In this document: positions 26,451 to 35,555 of the stretch, piece by piece | How positions within the stretch are numbered: position 1 is the first letter of the stretch | Layout: the number at the start of each line of letters is the position of its first letter | Assembly: GCF_030944625.1 (NCBI RefSeq) | Contig: NZ_JAUSXY010000001.1 | Span: 434,001 to 498,000, forward strand | Direction: 5' to 3' | Length of the DNA: 64,000 nucleotides | Source of the DNA: Arthrobacter sp. SLBN-112 | GTDB taxonomy: Bacteria > Actinomycetota > Actinomycetes > Actinomycetales > Micrococcaceae | Program-made: the position numbers and the translations under genes | Notes under the pieces: model-generated | The model's input: the letters and a program-made list of their open reading frames with translations, nothing else | Databases searched by the model: none | What the model was told of the DNA's origin: nothing

Positions 26451-27455
26451 CTAGGGCGCGGACTCCCGGATCTTCAGCTCGAACCCCGATTCCACGTGCA
26501 CGCCCTGCCCGGATGTTTCGCGGCCGCCGATCCGGTCCAGCAGCAGGCTGATCGAACGCTCCGCGATCTCGTCCATGCCCGGGGAGATAGTGGTCAGGGA
26601 CGGGGACGCGAATCGTGCCTCGTCAATGTCGTCAAAGCCTGCCACCGCCACGTCCCCCGGCACGTTGACTCCCCGGATCAACAGTTCATGCATCGCGCCG
26701 AGTGCCAGGACGTCGTTCAGGCCGAAGACGGCGTCGAATTGGACGCCCGATGCCATCAGGCCTGCAACGGCGGCGGCACCCGTATCGCGGCGCCATTGAG
26801 CAGGGGCCACCAGTCCGGCGTCGAACGGGACGCCCGCCTGTTCCAGCGCCTTCCGGTACCCGTTCATCCGCAGGCCCGCGGTCCCGGTGGACTCCCCGGC
26901 GTTGGCGCCAATGACGGCAATACGACGGCGGCCGGCCTGCAGCAGGTGCGTGGTCAGCGCAGCCGCGGCTTCCTCGTTCTTCATGGTGACCAGGTCGAAG
27001 CGGGGATCAATGATGTGCTCGCCGAGCATCACCAGGGGTTTCGTGCCGGCGCGGGCGGCGATGGCGTCCGCGTCCACCACCAGCGGCGTAAAGAGCAGCC
27101 CGTCGGTGAGCTGCCGGAACGTCCCGTGCAGGGCGCTGAGTTCAACGGAAGCGTCAGCGCCGGACTGTTCCACCAGCACCCGGTAGCCGTGTCGTGATGC
27201 GGCCTTCATCAGCCGTGACGCCAGTTCAGCGTAATAGGGTGCCGAGAGGTCGGAGAAGACCAGGCCCAGCATGGACGTCTTGCCTGAGCGCAGGCTGCGG
27301 GCGGTGAGGTTGGCCTCATAGCCCAGCTCGGCAATGGCGTCCTGCACGCGCTGCTTGGTGGCCGGGCGGATGAACTCGTAGTCGTTCAGGACATTCGAGA
27401 CCGTTTTGAGCGAAACGCCGGCCGCGCGGGCGACGTCGTTCATGGTGACTGCCAT
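26451..27455 (-). CDS. LacI family transcriptional regulator
   Basis: This 334-residue repressor has the N-terminal helix-turn-helix MNDVARAAGVSLKTVSNVLN, a hinge helix ending LRSGKTSMLGLV and a periplasmic-binding-protein-like sensor domain with the late GFDDIDEARFASPSLTTI motif. AGGAAAAG precedes the ATG, which shares its A with the stop of the upstream HhH-GPD gene (TAATG). Sugar ligands are typical; the target genes are not adjacent, although the GH51 arabinofuranosidase nearby is a candidate. Confidence 0.9.
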   Translation of the reverse strand: MAVTMNDVARAAGVSLKTVSNVLNDYEFIRPATKQRVQDAIAELGYEANLTARSLRSGKTSMLGLVFSDLSAPYYAELASRLMKAASRHGYRVLVEQSGADASVELSALHGTFRQLTDGLLFTPLVVDADAIAARAGTKPLVMLGEHIIDPRFDLVTMKNEEAAAALTTHLLQAGRRRIAVIGANAGESTGTAGLRMNGYRKALEQAGVPFDAGLVAPAQWRRDTGAAAVAGLMASGVQFDAVFGLNDVLALGAMHELLIRGVNVPGDVAVAGFDDIDEARFASPSLTTISPGMDEIAERSISLLLDRIGGRETSGQGVHVESGFELKIRESAP

Positions 27456-28033
27456 TAACGTTCTTTTCCTGCCTTCGCCGCCGCCTTGGCCGCCTGCTTG
27501 CTGGCCCGCACCTTGGCCAGGGATTCCGGGTCCACGATGTCCGCCACGGACAGGTAGGAGCCTTCTTCCCCGTAATTCCCGGCCGCTTCCCGCCACCCGG
27601 GCGCTTCAAGGCCACGCTGCTTGCCCAGCAGGGCCAGGAAGATCTTTGCCTTCTGCTCCCCAAAGCCGGGCAGCGCCGTGAGCCGTTTCAGCACCTCTGC
27701 GCCGTCGGGTGAGCCTTCGGTCCAGATGGCTGCGGCGTCGCCGTCCCATTCGTTCCGGACAGCCTCGGCGAGCGCCTGCACCCTGGCAGCCATGGAACCG
27801 GGGAAGCGGTGGACGGCGGGGCGCTCCTTGAACATCTCCACAAAGGCGGCGGGATCGTGCGCGGCAATGGCCTCGGGCTTCATGGATCCGATCCGGCTCC
27901 GGATCTTTTCGGGCCCGGCGAAGGCCGATTCCATCGTCACCTGCTGGTCCAGCAGCATGCCGGTCAGGAGGGCGAAGGCGTCCTCACTCAACAACTTGTC
28001 CGCGGCGGGATCCCCCGTGATGTGCAGTTCCAT
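27455..28033 (-). CDS. HhH-GPD-type DNA glycosylase-like protein
   Basis: This 192-residue base-excision-repair-like protein starts MELHITGDPAADKLLSED and has a GMLLDQQVTMESAF helix, a hairpin-helix-hairpin LTALPGFGEQKAKIFLALLG and a Lys/Ala-rich C-terminal tail. The GPD catalytic aspartate is not obvious, so activity is uncertain; relatives are annotated as HhH-GPD family proteins in actinobacteria. The ATG at 28033 is preferred because GGGAGG is nine bases upstream. It is translationally coupled to the LacI gene (TAATG). Confidence 0.8.
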   Translation of the reverse strand: MELHITGDPAADKLLSEDAFALLTGMLLDQQVTMESAFAGPEKIRSRIGSMKPEAIAAHDPAAFVEMFKERPAVHRFPGSMAARVQALAEAVRNEWDGDAAAIWTEGSPDGAEVLKRLTALPGFGEQKAKIFLALLGKQRGLEAPGWREAAGNYGEEGSYLSVADIVDPESLAKVRASKQAAKAAAKAGKER

Positions 28034-28101
28034 GCCGTCCATCCTCCCACCTGCGGGCCGTCGTCGTCATAAGGGCGCCTCCGCCCTGGTGCGGGGCCCG
28101 G

Positions 28102-29628
28102 TCAGGCCTCCACGGCGAGCCGGATCATGGACCAGGACACGGCCGGAAGCTCGGCGGTGAGCCGGCCGCCGTCGGTCTTGGCCGTGACGTTCTCCGCCGG
28201 CAGGACGGAGCTGGAATCGTCGGCCGTGGCCTGCCAGTAGGGGTCCTTGTTGGAGTACGTCAGCGCCTCGATCACCCTGACATTGCCCAGGCCGCCGACG
28301 GCGGCATCCAGGGTGAGTGCTCCGGTGGCGGAGCGGTTGACGGCGAACACCACCGCCTCGCCCTTCGCCGCGTCATAGGTGGCGACGGCGGACAGCGCGG
28401 CGAAGCCGGCGGTCGTGCCGCCGCTGACCAGGGGGGATTCGACGGCGAGCTGCAGGACGGTGCCGGACGCATGCCGGGAGGTCAGGGCGAACGGGTGGAA
28501 GGTGGTCTGCTTCCAGGACCGGCCGCCGGGTTCGGTCATGATGGGGGCGATGACGTTCACCAGTTGCGCCAGGCTCGCGGAATGGACCCGGTCGGTGTTG
28601 CGGAGCAGCGTGACCAGGAGGTCCCCCACCACCACGGCGTCCGCCACCGTGTAGGTGTCTTCCAGCAGGACCGGGGCCACCGGCCAGTCGTTGCCGCTGG
28701 GCACCTTGGATTCGCCACGGCTCATGTGCCAGACGTTCCACTCGTCGAAGGAGATGTTCACCTGCTTGGAGGACTTCCTGACGGACTTCACATGGTCGAT
28801 GTGGCTGACTATGTCGCGGATGAATGCTTCCATCTTGTGCCCGGCGGCGAGGTGTTCCTGGAGGTCGCCGGAGTCTTCGAAGTACTGGTGCGCGGAGACC
28901 AGGTCCACCACGTCGTAGGTTTCGGTGAGGACCACCCGCTCCCACTCGCCGAAGGTGGGCATGGTGGGTCCTGAGCTGCCGCAGGCCACGAGCTCCAGGC
29001 CGGGGTCGATCATGCGCATTCCGCGGGCGGTGTCCGCGGCCAGCCTGCCGTACTCCTGGGCGTTCTTGTGCCCGATCTGCCAGGGTCCGTCCATTTCGTT
29101 GCCCAGGCACCACATCCTGATGCCGTAGCCGTTGGCGGCACCGTTGGCCCGGCGCTGCTCGGAGAGTGCGGTGCCGCCGTCGATGTTGCAGTACTCCAGC
29201 AGGTCAACGGCTTCCTGGACGCCGCGGGTGCCCAGGTTCACGGCCATCATGGGTTCCACGCCGGCCTTGGCGGACCATTTGGCGAACTCGTCCACGCCCA
29301 CGGAGTTGGGGTCGGTGGAGTGCCAGGCCAGGTCCAGCCGGACGGGCCGCTGGTCCACCGGCCCTATTCCGTCCTCCCAGCGGTATCCGGAGACGAAGTT
29401 GCCGCCGGGATACCGCACCGTGGAGACCCCCAGTTCACGGGTCAGCTCAAGCACGTCCTTGCGGAAGCCGTCCTCGTCGGCGTCGGGGTGTTCCGGCTCA
29501 AAGATCCCGGTGTACACGCAACGCCCGAGGTGTTCCACGAAGGCGCCGAAGGTGCGCCGCCGGACGGGGCCCACTATGAAGGCGGGATCGATGGTGATCG
29601 TCGCCGGGGTGGATTCTGCTGGGGTCAC
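28102..29628 (-). CDS. Alpha-N-arabinofuranosidase, glycoside hydrolase family 51
   Basis: This 508-residue enzyme releases terminal arabinofuranose from arabinan, arabinoxylan or their oligosaccharides. It has an N-terminal (beta/alpha)8 barrel with acid/base E178 in CLGNEMDGP and nucleophile E296 in SFDEWNVW, plus the RYPGGNFVSGY motif, followed by a C-terminal beta-domain. There is no signal peptide, so it acts inside the cell on imported oligosaccharides. The GTG start has AAGGAT seven bases upstream. A palindrome with an AACGTT centre lies upstream and suggests LacI-type control. Confidence 0.93.
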   Translation of the reverse strand: MTPAESTPATITIDPAFIVGPVRRRTFGAFVEHLGRCVYTGIFEPEHPDADEDGFRKDVLELTRELGVSTVRYPGGNFVSGYRWEDGIGPVDQRPVRLDLAWHSTDPNSVGVDEFAKWSAKAGVEPMMAVNLGTRGVQEAVDLLEYCNIDGGTALSEQRRANGAANGYGIRMWCLGNEMDGPWQIGHKNAQEYGRLAADTARGMRMIDPGLELVACGSSGPTMPTFGEWERVVLTETYDVVDLVSAHQYFEDSGDLQEHLAAGHKMEAFIRDIVSHIDHVKSVRKSSKQVNISFDEWNVWHMSRGESKVPSGNDWPVAPVLLEDTYTVADAVVVGDLLVTLLRNTDRVHSASLAQLVNVIAPIMTEPGGRSWKQTTFHPFALTSRHASGTVLQLAVESPLVSGGTTAGFAALSAVATYDAAKGEAVVFAVNRSATGALTLDAAVGGLGNVRVIEALTYSNKDPYWQATADDSSSVLPAENVTAKTDGGRLTAELPAVSWSMIRLAVEA

Positions 29629-29652
29629 GAAAACATCCTTGTCTCAGATTTT

Positions 29653-29664
29653 TACAACGTTATA
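29653..29664. promoter_or_regulatory. LacI-type operator candidate upstream of the GH51 gene
   Basis: TACAACGTTATA is a near-perfect palindrome centred on AACGTT, a common core of LacI-family operators, 25 bases upstream of the arabinofuranosidase start. The two LacI genes in this region (26451-27455 and 30951-31964) are candidates for binding it. The rest of the 297-base gap up to 29926 shows no gene. Confidence 0.45.
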
Positions 29665-29925
29665 GAAGTATTGTTTGCGGTTCTGTCCGGCGCGTCAAGG
29701 GACATGGATTTCCGGCGTGCTTTGTCGTGGTCCCCGGGAGGTCGCGGCGGGGCCGGATCCCACCTGCGGCAATGCCCCGCCGGGCGTCCCAGGGCGGGAT
29801 TCCAAGTACTGCCCCATCCCAAAAACAGGTATCAACTACGCATTCACCCGGGGCTTCCTGGCCACTAGGTTTTTCCCAGAGGCAATACCGGTTCCGGCTC
29901 TCGGTACTTGGCTCACTAGGGGGGT

Positions 29926-30885
29926 GTGGCACAGGCAATGAATGCACCACACGCAGGCACAGGCTTCCCGGCCCACAGGGCCCGGGTAATAAGCGGGGCC
30001 GGCGACGAGGAGCCCTTTGAGACCAAGGGCTCTCCCCCAGCCGTCGCCGGCCCTCCAACGTCATCGGACTCCCGCAGGGGCAACACTGCCATCGCCGCGC
30101 CTGCCAAACCGGGACTCGAACGCCGCCGCAATCCAGCTCTCTTACTGGACGTGGTCAACGGCGCCCAAACCCTCGCCGACTCCCTGGACCTGCTGGCGGC
30201 TGCGTCCGCCGGGCACGTTGCCAGGACCGCGGGCATTGAGGTCGGCTGCGGCCTGGTGCTGCACCACCCAAAGCGGAGTCCGGCGATATCCGGCACCACC
30301 GAAGAGGTGCTCAACCTGCTCGGCTGGGAACGCGAGGCCTCGGAGGGGCCGGTGACCGATGTCCTGGCAGGCGGCCATCCGGTGGCGGTGCTTCAACGGA
30401 ACGGTGACTTCCGCTGGCGCGAGTACTCCGGCCAGCTGCAGTCCGCCGGATTCGGCAGTGCCCTGGCAGTGCGGCTCCAGCTGGACGCCGGACTTCCGGC
30501 CACGGAAACACTTCAGGGGGAAGGCGCCCTGGGCCGGGCGACCGCGGCCCTCGCCTTCTTCGCGCTGGACGCGAAGGCGTTCCCGCTCCAGGTCATCGCC
30601 GAAGCCCGCGGCTTCGCTGCCCTGGCGGCGCGGAGCCTCCAAATGGCCATCAACCTGCACGCCGCCCGCTCCCTCGCGGCCGATCTCCACTCGGCCCTGG
30701 ACAGCAGGACGTCCATCAATATTGCCTGCGGCGTGATCATGGGCCAGAACAGGTGCTCCTACGAGGAGGCGTTCGCCATCCTCGCAAAGGCGTCGAGCCA
30801 CCGGAACATCAAGGTCCGCAAGGTGGCCGAAGACATCCTGGAACGGCTTCCTGAAGGCGCCCCGCCGCCGCACTTCGGCCGCTAG
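29926..30885 (+). CDS. ANTAR-domain protein with GAF-like sensor region
   Basis: This 319-residue protein has a poorly conserved, probably disordered N terminus (about 65 residues), a GAF-like region (about 75-230) and a C-terminal ANTAR RNA-binding domain (about 250-305: LHSALDSRTSINIACGVIMG, then CSYEEAFAILAKAS). ANTAR proteins bind paired hairpins in nascent mRNA and prevent termination. The start is uncertain: GTG 29926 and ATG 29938 are both possible and neither has a well spaced ribosome site. No partner kinase or target operon is evident beside it. Confidence 0.8.
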   Translation: MAQAMNAPHAGTGFPAHRARVISGAGDEEPFETKGSPPAVAGPPTSSDSRRGNTAIAAPAKPGLERRRNPALLLDVVNGAQTLADSLDLLAAASAGHVARTAGIEVGCGLVLHHPKRSPAISGTTEEVLNLLGWEREASEGPVTDVLAGGHPVAVLQRNGDFRWREYSGQLQSAGFGSALAVRLQLDAGLPATETLQGEGALGRATAALAFFALDAKAFPLQVIAEARGFAALAARSLQMAINLHAARSLAADLHSALDSRTSINIACGVIMGQNRCSYEEAFAILAKASSHRNIKVRKVAEDILERLPEGAPPPHFGR

Positions 30886-30950
30886 CCGATCCCGGCGGGC
30901 TTTGCCTTCAGTTGCGCCTAAGTTTTGACGGCCCCGGACGGGTGCAGTCG

Positions 30951-31964
30951 CTACGCCGGCGCCGCGGTGCTGGCGCGCAGGACCAGCTCGGGCGGGACCA
31001 CGGTGGAGCTTACGGCGGCGCCGGACTCGATCTCCTTAAGCATGATGTCCATGCAGCGCCGCCCCAATTCTTCGAAGTCCTGCCGGATGGTTGTCAGCGG
31101 CGGGGTGAAGTAGCCCGCTTCCGGCTGGTCGTCGAAGCCCACCACGGAGACGTCGTCGGGCACTTTGACTCCTGCTTCGGTGAAGGCGCGCAGCAGGCCC
31201 AGGGCCATCTGGTCGTTGCCCACGAAGATAGCCGTGGCTGTCAGTTCGGACGCCAGCCGGCGGCCGATTGCATAGCCGCTTCCTGCGCTCCAGTCCCCTT
31301 CCACCAGCAGGGACTCGTCCAGTCCCGCCTCCCGCAGCGTGGCCCGCCACCCGTCGGAACGCTGGGTGGCGTCCGTCCAGCCGGACGGCCCGGCCACGTG
31401 GCCAATCCGCCTGTGGCCTTCCTTGATGAGGTGTTCGACGGCGAGCCTCGCCCCGGCGCGCTGGTCCACCATGGCGCCGCTGACGGAGTCGCTTCCTGCG
31501 GATCCAACCGCCACTACGGGAACGGGAAGATTCATTTGCTCCAGCACGGCGAGGGTGTCCGAATGCGGCACCAGCACGGCGATCCCGTCCACTGCCTGGT
31601 CCATGAAGTGGCTGACCGCATTGGCAATGGAATCCGGGCCCACCTCGCGCAAGGCCGCGATGCTTACGAAGTACCCGGCTTCGCGGGCGGCCTGCTCCAC
31701 CCCCAGCAGCGTGTTGGCGGGGCCGTACTGTGAGAGCTCGCTTGCCAGCACTCCGATGGTCTGCGAGCGCCGGGTGACCAGGCTCCGCGCCGCGGTATTG
31801 CGCCGGTACCCCAGTTCGGCAATGGCGGCCTCCACTTTTTCACGGGTCGCCTTGCTGACGTTGGGGTGGTTGTTGACCACCCGGGAAACTGTCTGGTGGG
31901 AGACGCCGGCCAGCTCGGCCACGTCTTCCAGGCGCGGCATCCGGCCCTTGCTGGTTTTTGCCAT
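30951..31964 (-). CDS. LacI family transcriptional regulator
   Basis: This 337-residue protein has the helix-turn-helix RLEDVAELAGVSHQTVSRVV, a hinge ending AARSLVTRRSQTIGVLASE and a sensor domain with VVGFDDQPEAGYFTPPLTTI near its end. It resembles regulators of beta-galactoside, arabinoside or xyloside genes in actinobacteria. It is a single gene, convergent with the ANTAR gene. The upstream region shared with the divergent GNAT gene is only 70 bases. Confidence 0.9.
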   Translation of the reverse strand: MAKTSKGRMPRLEDVAELAGVSHQTVSRVVNNHPNVSKATREKVEAAIAELGYRRNTAARSLVTRRSQTIGVLASELSQYGPANTLLGVEQAAREAGYFVSIAALREVGPDSIANAVSHFMDQAVDGIAVLVPHSDTLAVLEQMNLPVPVVAVGSAGSDSVSGAMVDQRAGARLAVEHLIKEGHRRIGHVAGPSGWTDATQRSDGWRATLREAGLDESLLVEGDWSAGSGYAIGRRLASELTATAIFVGNDQMALGLLRAFTEAGVKVPDDVSVVGFDDQPEAGYFTPPLTTIRQDFEELGRRCMDIMLKEIESGAAVSSTVVPPELVLRASTAAPA

Positions 31965-32034
31965 GTGCCTATTGTGCCTGCTGCCGTGTTGGCGGCACGG
32001 GCTCAGGACCGGGCGTGGTTGGCAGAATGGTGCC

Positions 32035-32538
32035 GTGGATACCGAACGCAGTGCACTGACAGTCCGCCCAGCCGATCTCGAGGGCCCGGACGCCGAAGCG
32101 GTCCGGCGCCTGGTGACGGCATATTTGCTCCAGACTGAACGCGAAAAGGCCGTCCATTTGGGCCACGCATTTGCCGACGGCCATGTTCCCGGCCGTTATC
32201 ACCCGGAAATCGAAAATCCGGCCCGCGCCTATGCGGGCGCGGAAGTGCTGGTGGCGGAACTCGGCAATTCGCCCGTGGGGGTCGCGGTGCTGCAGGAAAC
32301 TGCCTCGGAACGGGAAATCAAGCGGGTATGGGTTGACCCCGGCGCCAGGGGACACCGGGTGGGGTCCGCTTTGATCGATGCCGCGCTCAGGAAGCAGGAC
32401 CTGCCTGTGCGCCTGACCGTGTGGGACTGGCGGGGCGACGCGATACGGCTGTACGGAAAACGGGGATTCCGCGTTGTTCCGGCATGGGACGACCGTCCGC
32501 GGCTTCTCTGTATGGAGCGCGGGCCCGCCACGCGCTGA
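32035..32538 (+). CDS. GNAT family N-acetyltransferase
   Basis: This 167-residue protein, read from GTG 32035, has the GNAT core: EIKRVWVDPGARGHRVGSALID (strand 4 and the acetyl-CoA P-loop helix) and a C-terminal LYGKRGFRVV strand. The substrate is unknown. A longer reading upstream overlaps the LacI gene on the other strand and is rejected. It is divergent from the LacI gene and followed by the convergent tRNA-Lys. Confidence 0.8.
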   Translation: MDTERSALTVRPADLEGPDAEAVRRLVTAYLLQTEREKAVHLGHAFADGHVPGRYHPEIENPARAYAGAEVLVAELGNSPVGVAVLQETASEREIKRVWVDPGARGHRVGSALIDAALRKQDLPVRLTVWDWRGDAIRLYGKRGFRVVPAWDDRPRLLCMERGPATR

Positions 32539-32645
32539 GGGCAGCTTTCGCATGGTGCAGGATCGCGGCCGCCTGCCGCTGCGCACAGGAGGTACGCGCC
32601 TTCCAGTACGATCCGGCCAGCCAGGGGTGCCGGGTGACACATGGG

Positions 32646-32718
32646 TGGGCCCTGAGGGGCTCGAACCCTCGACCCACGGATTAAAAGTCCGATGCTCTAC
32701 CAACTGAGCTAAAGGCCC
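32646..32718 (-). tRNA. tRNA-Lys (anticodon TTT)
   Basis: The 73-base gene reads 5' GGGCCTTTAGCTCAGTTGG on the minus strand. The acceptor stem GGGCCTT pairs with AGGGCCC, the anticodon arm is CGGACTTTTAATCCG with anticodon TTT, and the T arm is GAGGGTTCGAGCCCCTC. CCA is not encoded. No integrase, direct repeat or other sign of integration is seen next to it. Confidence 0.97.
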
Positions 32719-32928
32719 CTGCCGGTCAGTCAGACACGCTGTGTCATTCCATCCGGCCCAATCCATTTCTGGACGTTAATACTCTAACCCATGGTGCCGG
32801 CGTCTTCGCACACGGCCCGGCCGCCGTCGCCGACCGCTTTCCCCGCCCGCCCGAGGCCCTGTCCGGGTACCCCTGCCCAGCCCCGCGCATGCTCGATTTA
32901 CACCGTGGCACAGGAGTAGCGTGGGGGC

Positions 32929-33588
32929 ATGAGCGAGCAAGCAGGAACCAGCCCGTACGGCGGCAGCAACCGGCACCACAAGCCAAAGCCGTTCGCCCCG
33001 ATGGATTTCGAGCCGTTCGCCGGCGGCGCCGATCCCGCCCGCGTCTCGGAAGCCGCCCACCTGGCCGCTCAGGCGCTGGTCCGCCATGGCCGGGACAGCG
33101 ATGATCCCGTGATCACTGAACGCCTGGTGAAGCTCGCCGACGAACAGGGCCTGGACGCCATCGCCGAGATGTGGGCTGAGAGTCCCGCCCGTTCCCTGCC
33201 CGGTGCGCTCTGGCGGCTCTACGCGCTCCGCGCCGCCACGGTCCGTGACCCCGAACGGATCTCCGTCTACTTCCGCGCCGGCAGGGACACCGCACAGGTG
33301 TCCAACGTGGTGGCTGGCGCCGCCGAGCCGCCGGGCGCGGATGAAATGCGCACCATGGCAGACGCCATCCTCTCCGGCGCGTTCGACGGCGATTTCGACG
33401 TCGCCCTGGAGCGTTCCGCGGCATTTTGCCGGGTGGTGGCACTCGGCCAGGCCACTCTCGCCGACGGCGCAGAGCACGCCAACGAGGCCCACGCCAGCAA
33501 ACTGACCCGCAATTCGCATCAGTTGGTCAAGACTGCCGAGGACCTGGAACACGCCGCCAACGCGTGGCGCCTGGGCGAACTCGATTGA
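32929..33588 (+). CDS. Conserved-looking hypothetical protein
   Basis: This 219-residue cytoplasmic protein begins MSEQAGTSPYGGSNRHHKPK with a short disordered start, then an alpha-helical region (about 40-215) rich in Ala, Asp and Glu with no catalytic motif I recognise. There is no signal peptide or membrane segment. An AGGAG lies upstream of the ATG. Codon use is normal, so the gene is probably real. It is followed by a structured intergenic region. Confidence 0.65.
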   Translation: MSEQAGTSPYGGSNRHHKPKPFAPMDFEPFAGGADPARVSEAAHLAAQALVRHGRDSDDPVITERLVKLADEQGLDAIAEMWAESPARSLPGALWRLYALRAATVRDPERISVYFRAGRDTAQVSNVVAGAAEPPGADEMRTMADAILSGAFDGDFDVALERSAAFCRVVALGQATLADGAEHANEAHASKLTRNSHQLVKTAEDLEHAANAWRLGELD

Positions 33589-33670
33589 CCGCCATCCAGC
33601 CGTTTTCCCGACCCGCCAAGGGCCGGCTGTCAAGATTGACTTGGGCGGGGCGAAGTAGAAGACTGAAACC

Positions 33671-33760
33671 GGTGCCGAGCCGCGAAACCCCCGGGCTTCA
33701 ACAATTAGCCGCCTAGAGCGGCCTACCGCCGAGAGGCGTATCCGGTTCGGCACCATTTTT
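33671..33760 (+). ncRNA. Multi-stem structured RNA candidate ending in a T-run
   Basis: An outer stem GGTGCCGAGCC (33671-33681) pairs with GGTTCGGCACC (33744-33754) with one mismatch and encloses two clear hairpins, GCCGC-CTAGA-GCGGC and CGCC-GAGA-GGCG (a GNRA loop). It is followed at once by ATTTTTCT. It may be an elaborate terminator for the upstream gene, or a small structured RNA or leader of the DUF47-Pit operon. The 303-base gap 33589-33891 holds no gene besides this element. Confidence 0.5.
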
Positions 33761-33891
33761 CTGTCCTCTTCGCGGCGGCCAATTCAAGGCACACTGTTTC
33801 GGGCCGGTAGAGTAGGCGACAGTTGCGCGCCGGAGTCAAGTCACACCGCAGCAACGCCCGCCTTGAACAGTCCCCGGAGACCGGTAACCAC

Positions 33892-34509
33892 GTGAAGCTG
33901 CGCCTTTTTCCCCAGGAGCCCGAAGGGCTGAACCTCCTCTCGCAGATGGCACAACAGATCGTGCTGGCCAGTGCAACCCTGGCCGAAATCCTCGGCGTAC
34001 CCGCGGACGAGCACGGCAAGCTCGTGGAGGACATGCACAACCTCGAGGCCAAGTCCGCCGAACTTCATTTCGCGCTGCTGACCCATATGCGCACCAGCTT
34101 TGTGAACCCGCTGCCCCGCGAGGACATGTACGCCCTGTCCCGCTACCTCAACGAGGCCATGGAAAAGATGGACGCGGCGGCGGAGCTGGTGGCCCTGTAC
34201 AAGCTGGACCGCCTGCCCAAGCGGGCGGCCGACCAGCTGGAGATCATCAGCCGGCAAGCCGAGCTGACCGTGGATGCCATGCGCCGGCTCAATGCTCTGG
34301 ATGACCTCGAGGATTACTGGATCGAGATCCTGCGCCTTGCCAAGCGGGCTGAACGCACCCACCGGGTGTGGGTTGCCGACATGATCGCCGACATGAAGTG
34401 GGCGCAGTACTCCCGCAACCGGGACATCGCCAACCAGCTGGTGGAGGTCACCAAGGACATGCGGCGGGTGGCCACCCAGGTAGGCAGCATCATCGTCAAG
34501 GAATCCTGA
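33892..34509 (+). CDS. DUF47 family (PhoU-like) Pit accessory protein
   Basis: This 205-residue all-helical protein belongs to the DUF47/TIGR00153 family. It starts VKLRLFPQEPEGLNLLSQMA and contains EDMYALSRYLNEAMEKMD and RADQLEIIS-type helices typical of PhoU-like bundles. The GTG start has GGAGA about 11 bases upstream. It precedes a Pit transporter gene by one base; such pairs are common and the DUF47 protein is thought to regulate the transporter. Confidence 0.88.
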   Translation: MKLRLFPQEPEGLNLLSQMAQQIVLASATLAEILGVPADEHGKLVEDMHNLEAKSAELHFALLTHMRTSFVNPLPREDMYALSRYLNEAMEKMDAAAELVALYKLDRLPKRAADQLEIISRQAELTVDAMRRLNALDDLEDYWIEILRLAKRAERTHRVWVADMIADMKWAQYSRNRDIANQLVEVTKDMRRVATQVGSIIVKES

Positions 34510-34510
34510 C

Positions 34511-35521
34511 GTGGCGCCAGCCATCTTCGCTGCGGTGGTCCTGCTGGCAGCAGTGTTTGCCTTCCTGAACGGCTTCCGTGACGCATCCACCTCGGTGGCC
34601 CTTGCCGTGCGGAACCGCGCCCTCACGCCCAGCGTGGCCATTCTCCTCGCCGCGTTCTTCAACTTCGTGGGCGCGCTGCTGAGCGCGATGCTCGCGGTCG
34701 CCGCCAGCCGGACCTGGATCAACCTTCCAGCCGGGCCGGGCGGCCTCGCCATCCTGGCAGCCGGCCTGGCCAGCGCCTGCGCCTGGGGCCTGCTGATGTG
34801 GCGCCGCGGCATCCCCGCCTCCTCCACCCACGCCCTGGTGGGTGGACTTGCCGGGGCCGGCCTGGCCAGCCTGGCGGTGGGAGGCCCTGGTGTGGCCGGT
34901 GTGGACCAGTCGCTGCTGTTCCAGGTGGTGCTGCCGCTGGTGCTTTCCCCGCTGGTGGCCTACAGCGGATCTTTCCTGCTGGTGTATCCGGCAACCTGGG
35001 GAGCGCGGTACACCCAACCCAACGTGGTGAACCAGCGGTTCCGCAGGGGGCAGGCCATCGCCGCCGGTGCGGTGGCTTTTGGTCACGGCCTGCAGGACGG
35101 GCAGCGGGTCAGTGCAGTGCTGTTGCTGGCCCTGCTGGCGGCAGGGTATGCCGACGGCGGGATTCCCGTCTGGGTCGCGCTGCTTTCCGCGGTGATGATG
35201 ACCGCCGGGACCCTGTTCGGAGGATGGCGGATCTCGTACACCATCGGCTACAAGATCACCCGGATCGATCCCCTGCGCGGCTCGGTGGCCCAGACCTTCA
35301 GCGCGCTGATGCTGTTTGTGGGTGCCATCGGGCTGCATTGGCCACTCTCCACCACCCACACGGTCACGGCCGGCGCCCTGGGCGCGGGCGAGAACCAGCA
35401 TTTCTCCGTGACGAACCGGAGGCTGGTCATCAGGATCATCTGGCTTTGGGTCCTGACGCCGGTGGCCACCTGCGCCCTGGCCTTCGTGCTGGCACTGGCG
35501 CTGTCACCGCTGGCGGGGTAG
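34511..35521 (+). CDS. pit: PiT family inorganic phosphate transporter
   Basis: This 336-residue membrane protein with about nine to ten helices carries an N-terminal NGFRDASTSVA repeat, SSTHALVGGLAGAG, and C-terminal FGHGLQDGQR and LSTTHTVTAGALG. These are the duplicated PiT signatures, although the GANDVAN-like motifs are divergent, so the substrate could be phosphate or another anion. The GTG start lies one base after the DUF47 stop. It provides low-affinity uptake beside the high-affinity pst system at 36-40 kb. Confidence 0.85.
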   Translation: MAPAIFAAVVLLAAVFAFLNGFRDASTSVALAVRNRALTPSVAILLAAFFNFVGALLSAMLAVAASRTWINLPAGPGGLAILAAGLASACAWGLLMWRRGIPASSTHALVGGLAGAGLASLAVGGPGVAGVDQSLLFQVVLPLVLSPLVAYSGSFLLVYPATWGARYTQPNVVNQRFRRGQAIAAGAVAFGHGLQDGQRVSAVLLLALLAAGYADGGIPVWVALLSAVMMTAGTLFGGWRISYTIGYKITRIDPLRGSVAQTFSALMLFVGAIGLHWPLSTTHTVTAGALGAGENQHFSVTNRRLVIRIIWLWVLTPVATCALAFVLALALSPLAG

Positions 35522-35555
35522 CCGCGGACTGCGGGACCCGAAAGGCGTGGTCGTC

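Noticed and set aside
32646..32760. An integrated element at tRNA-Lys
   Set aside because: No integrase, no repeated tRNA 3' end and no change in gene content or base composition beside it.
33671..33755. A tRNA-like gene (seven-base acceptor-like stem ending in CACCA)
   Set aside because: There is no T-arm with TTCGA, no anticodon arm of correct geometry and no D-arm consensus.
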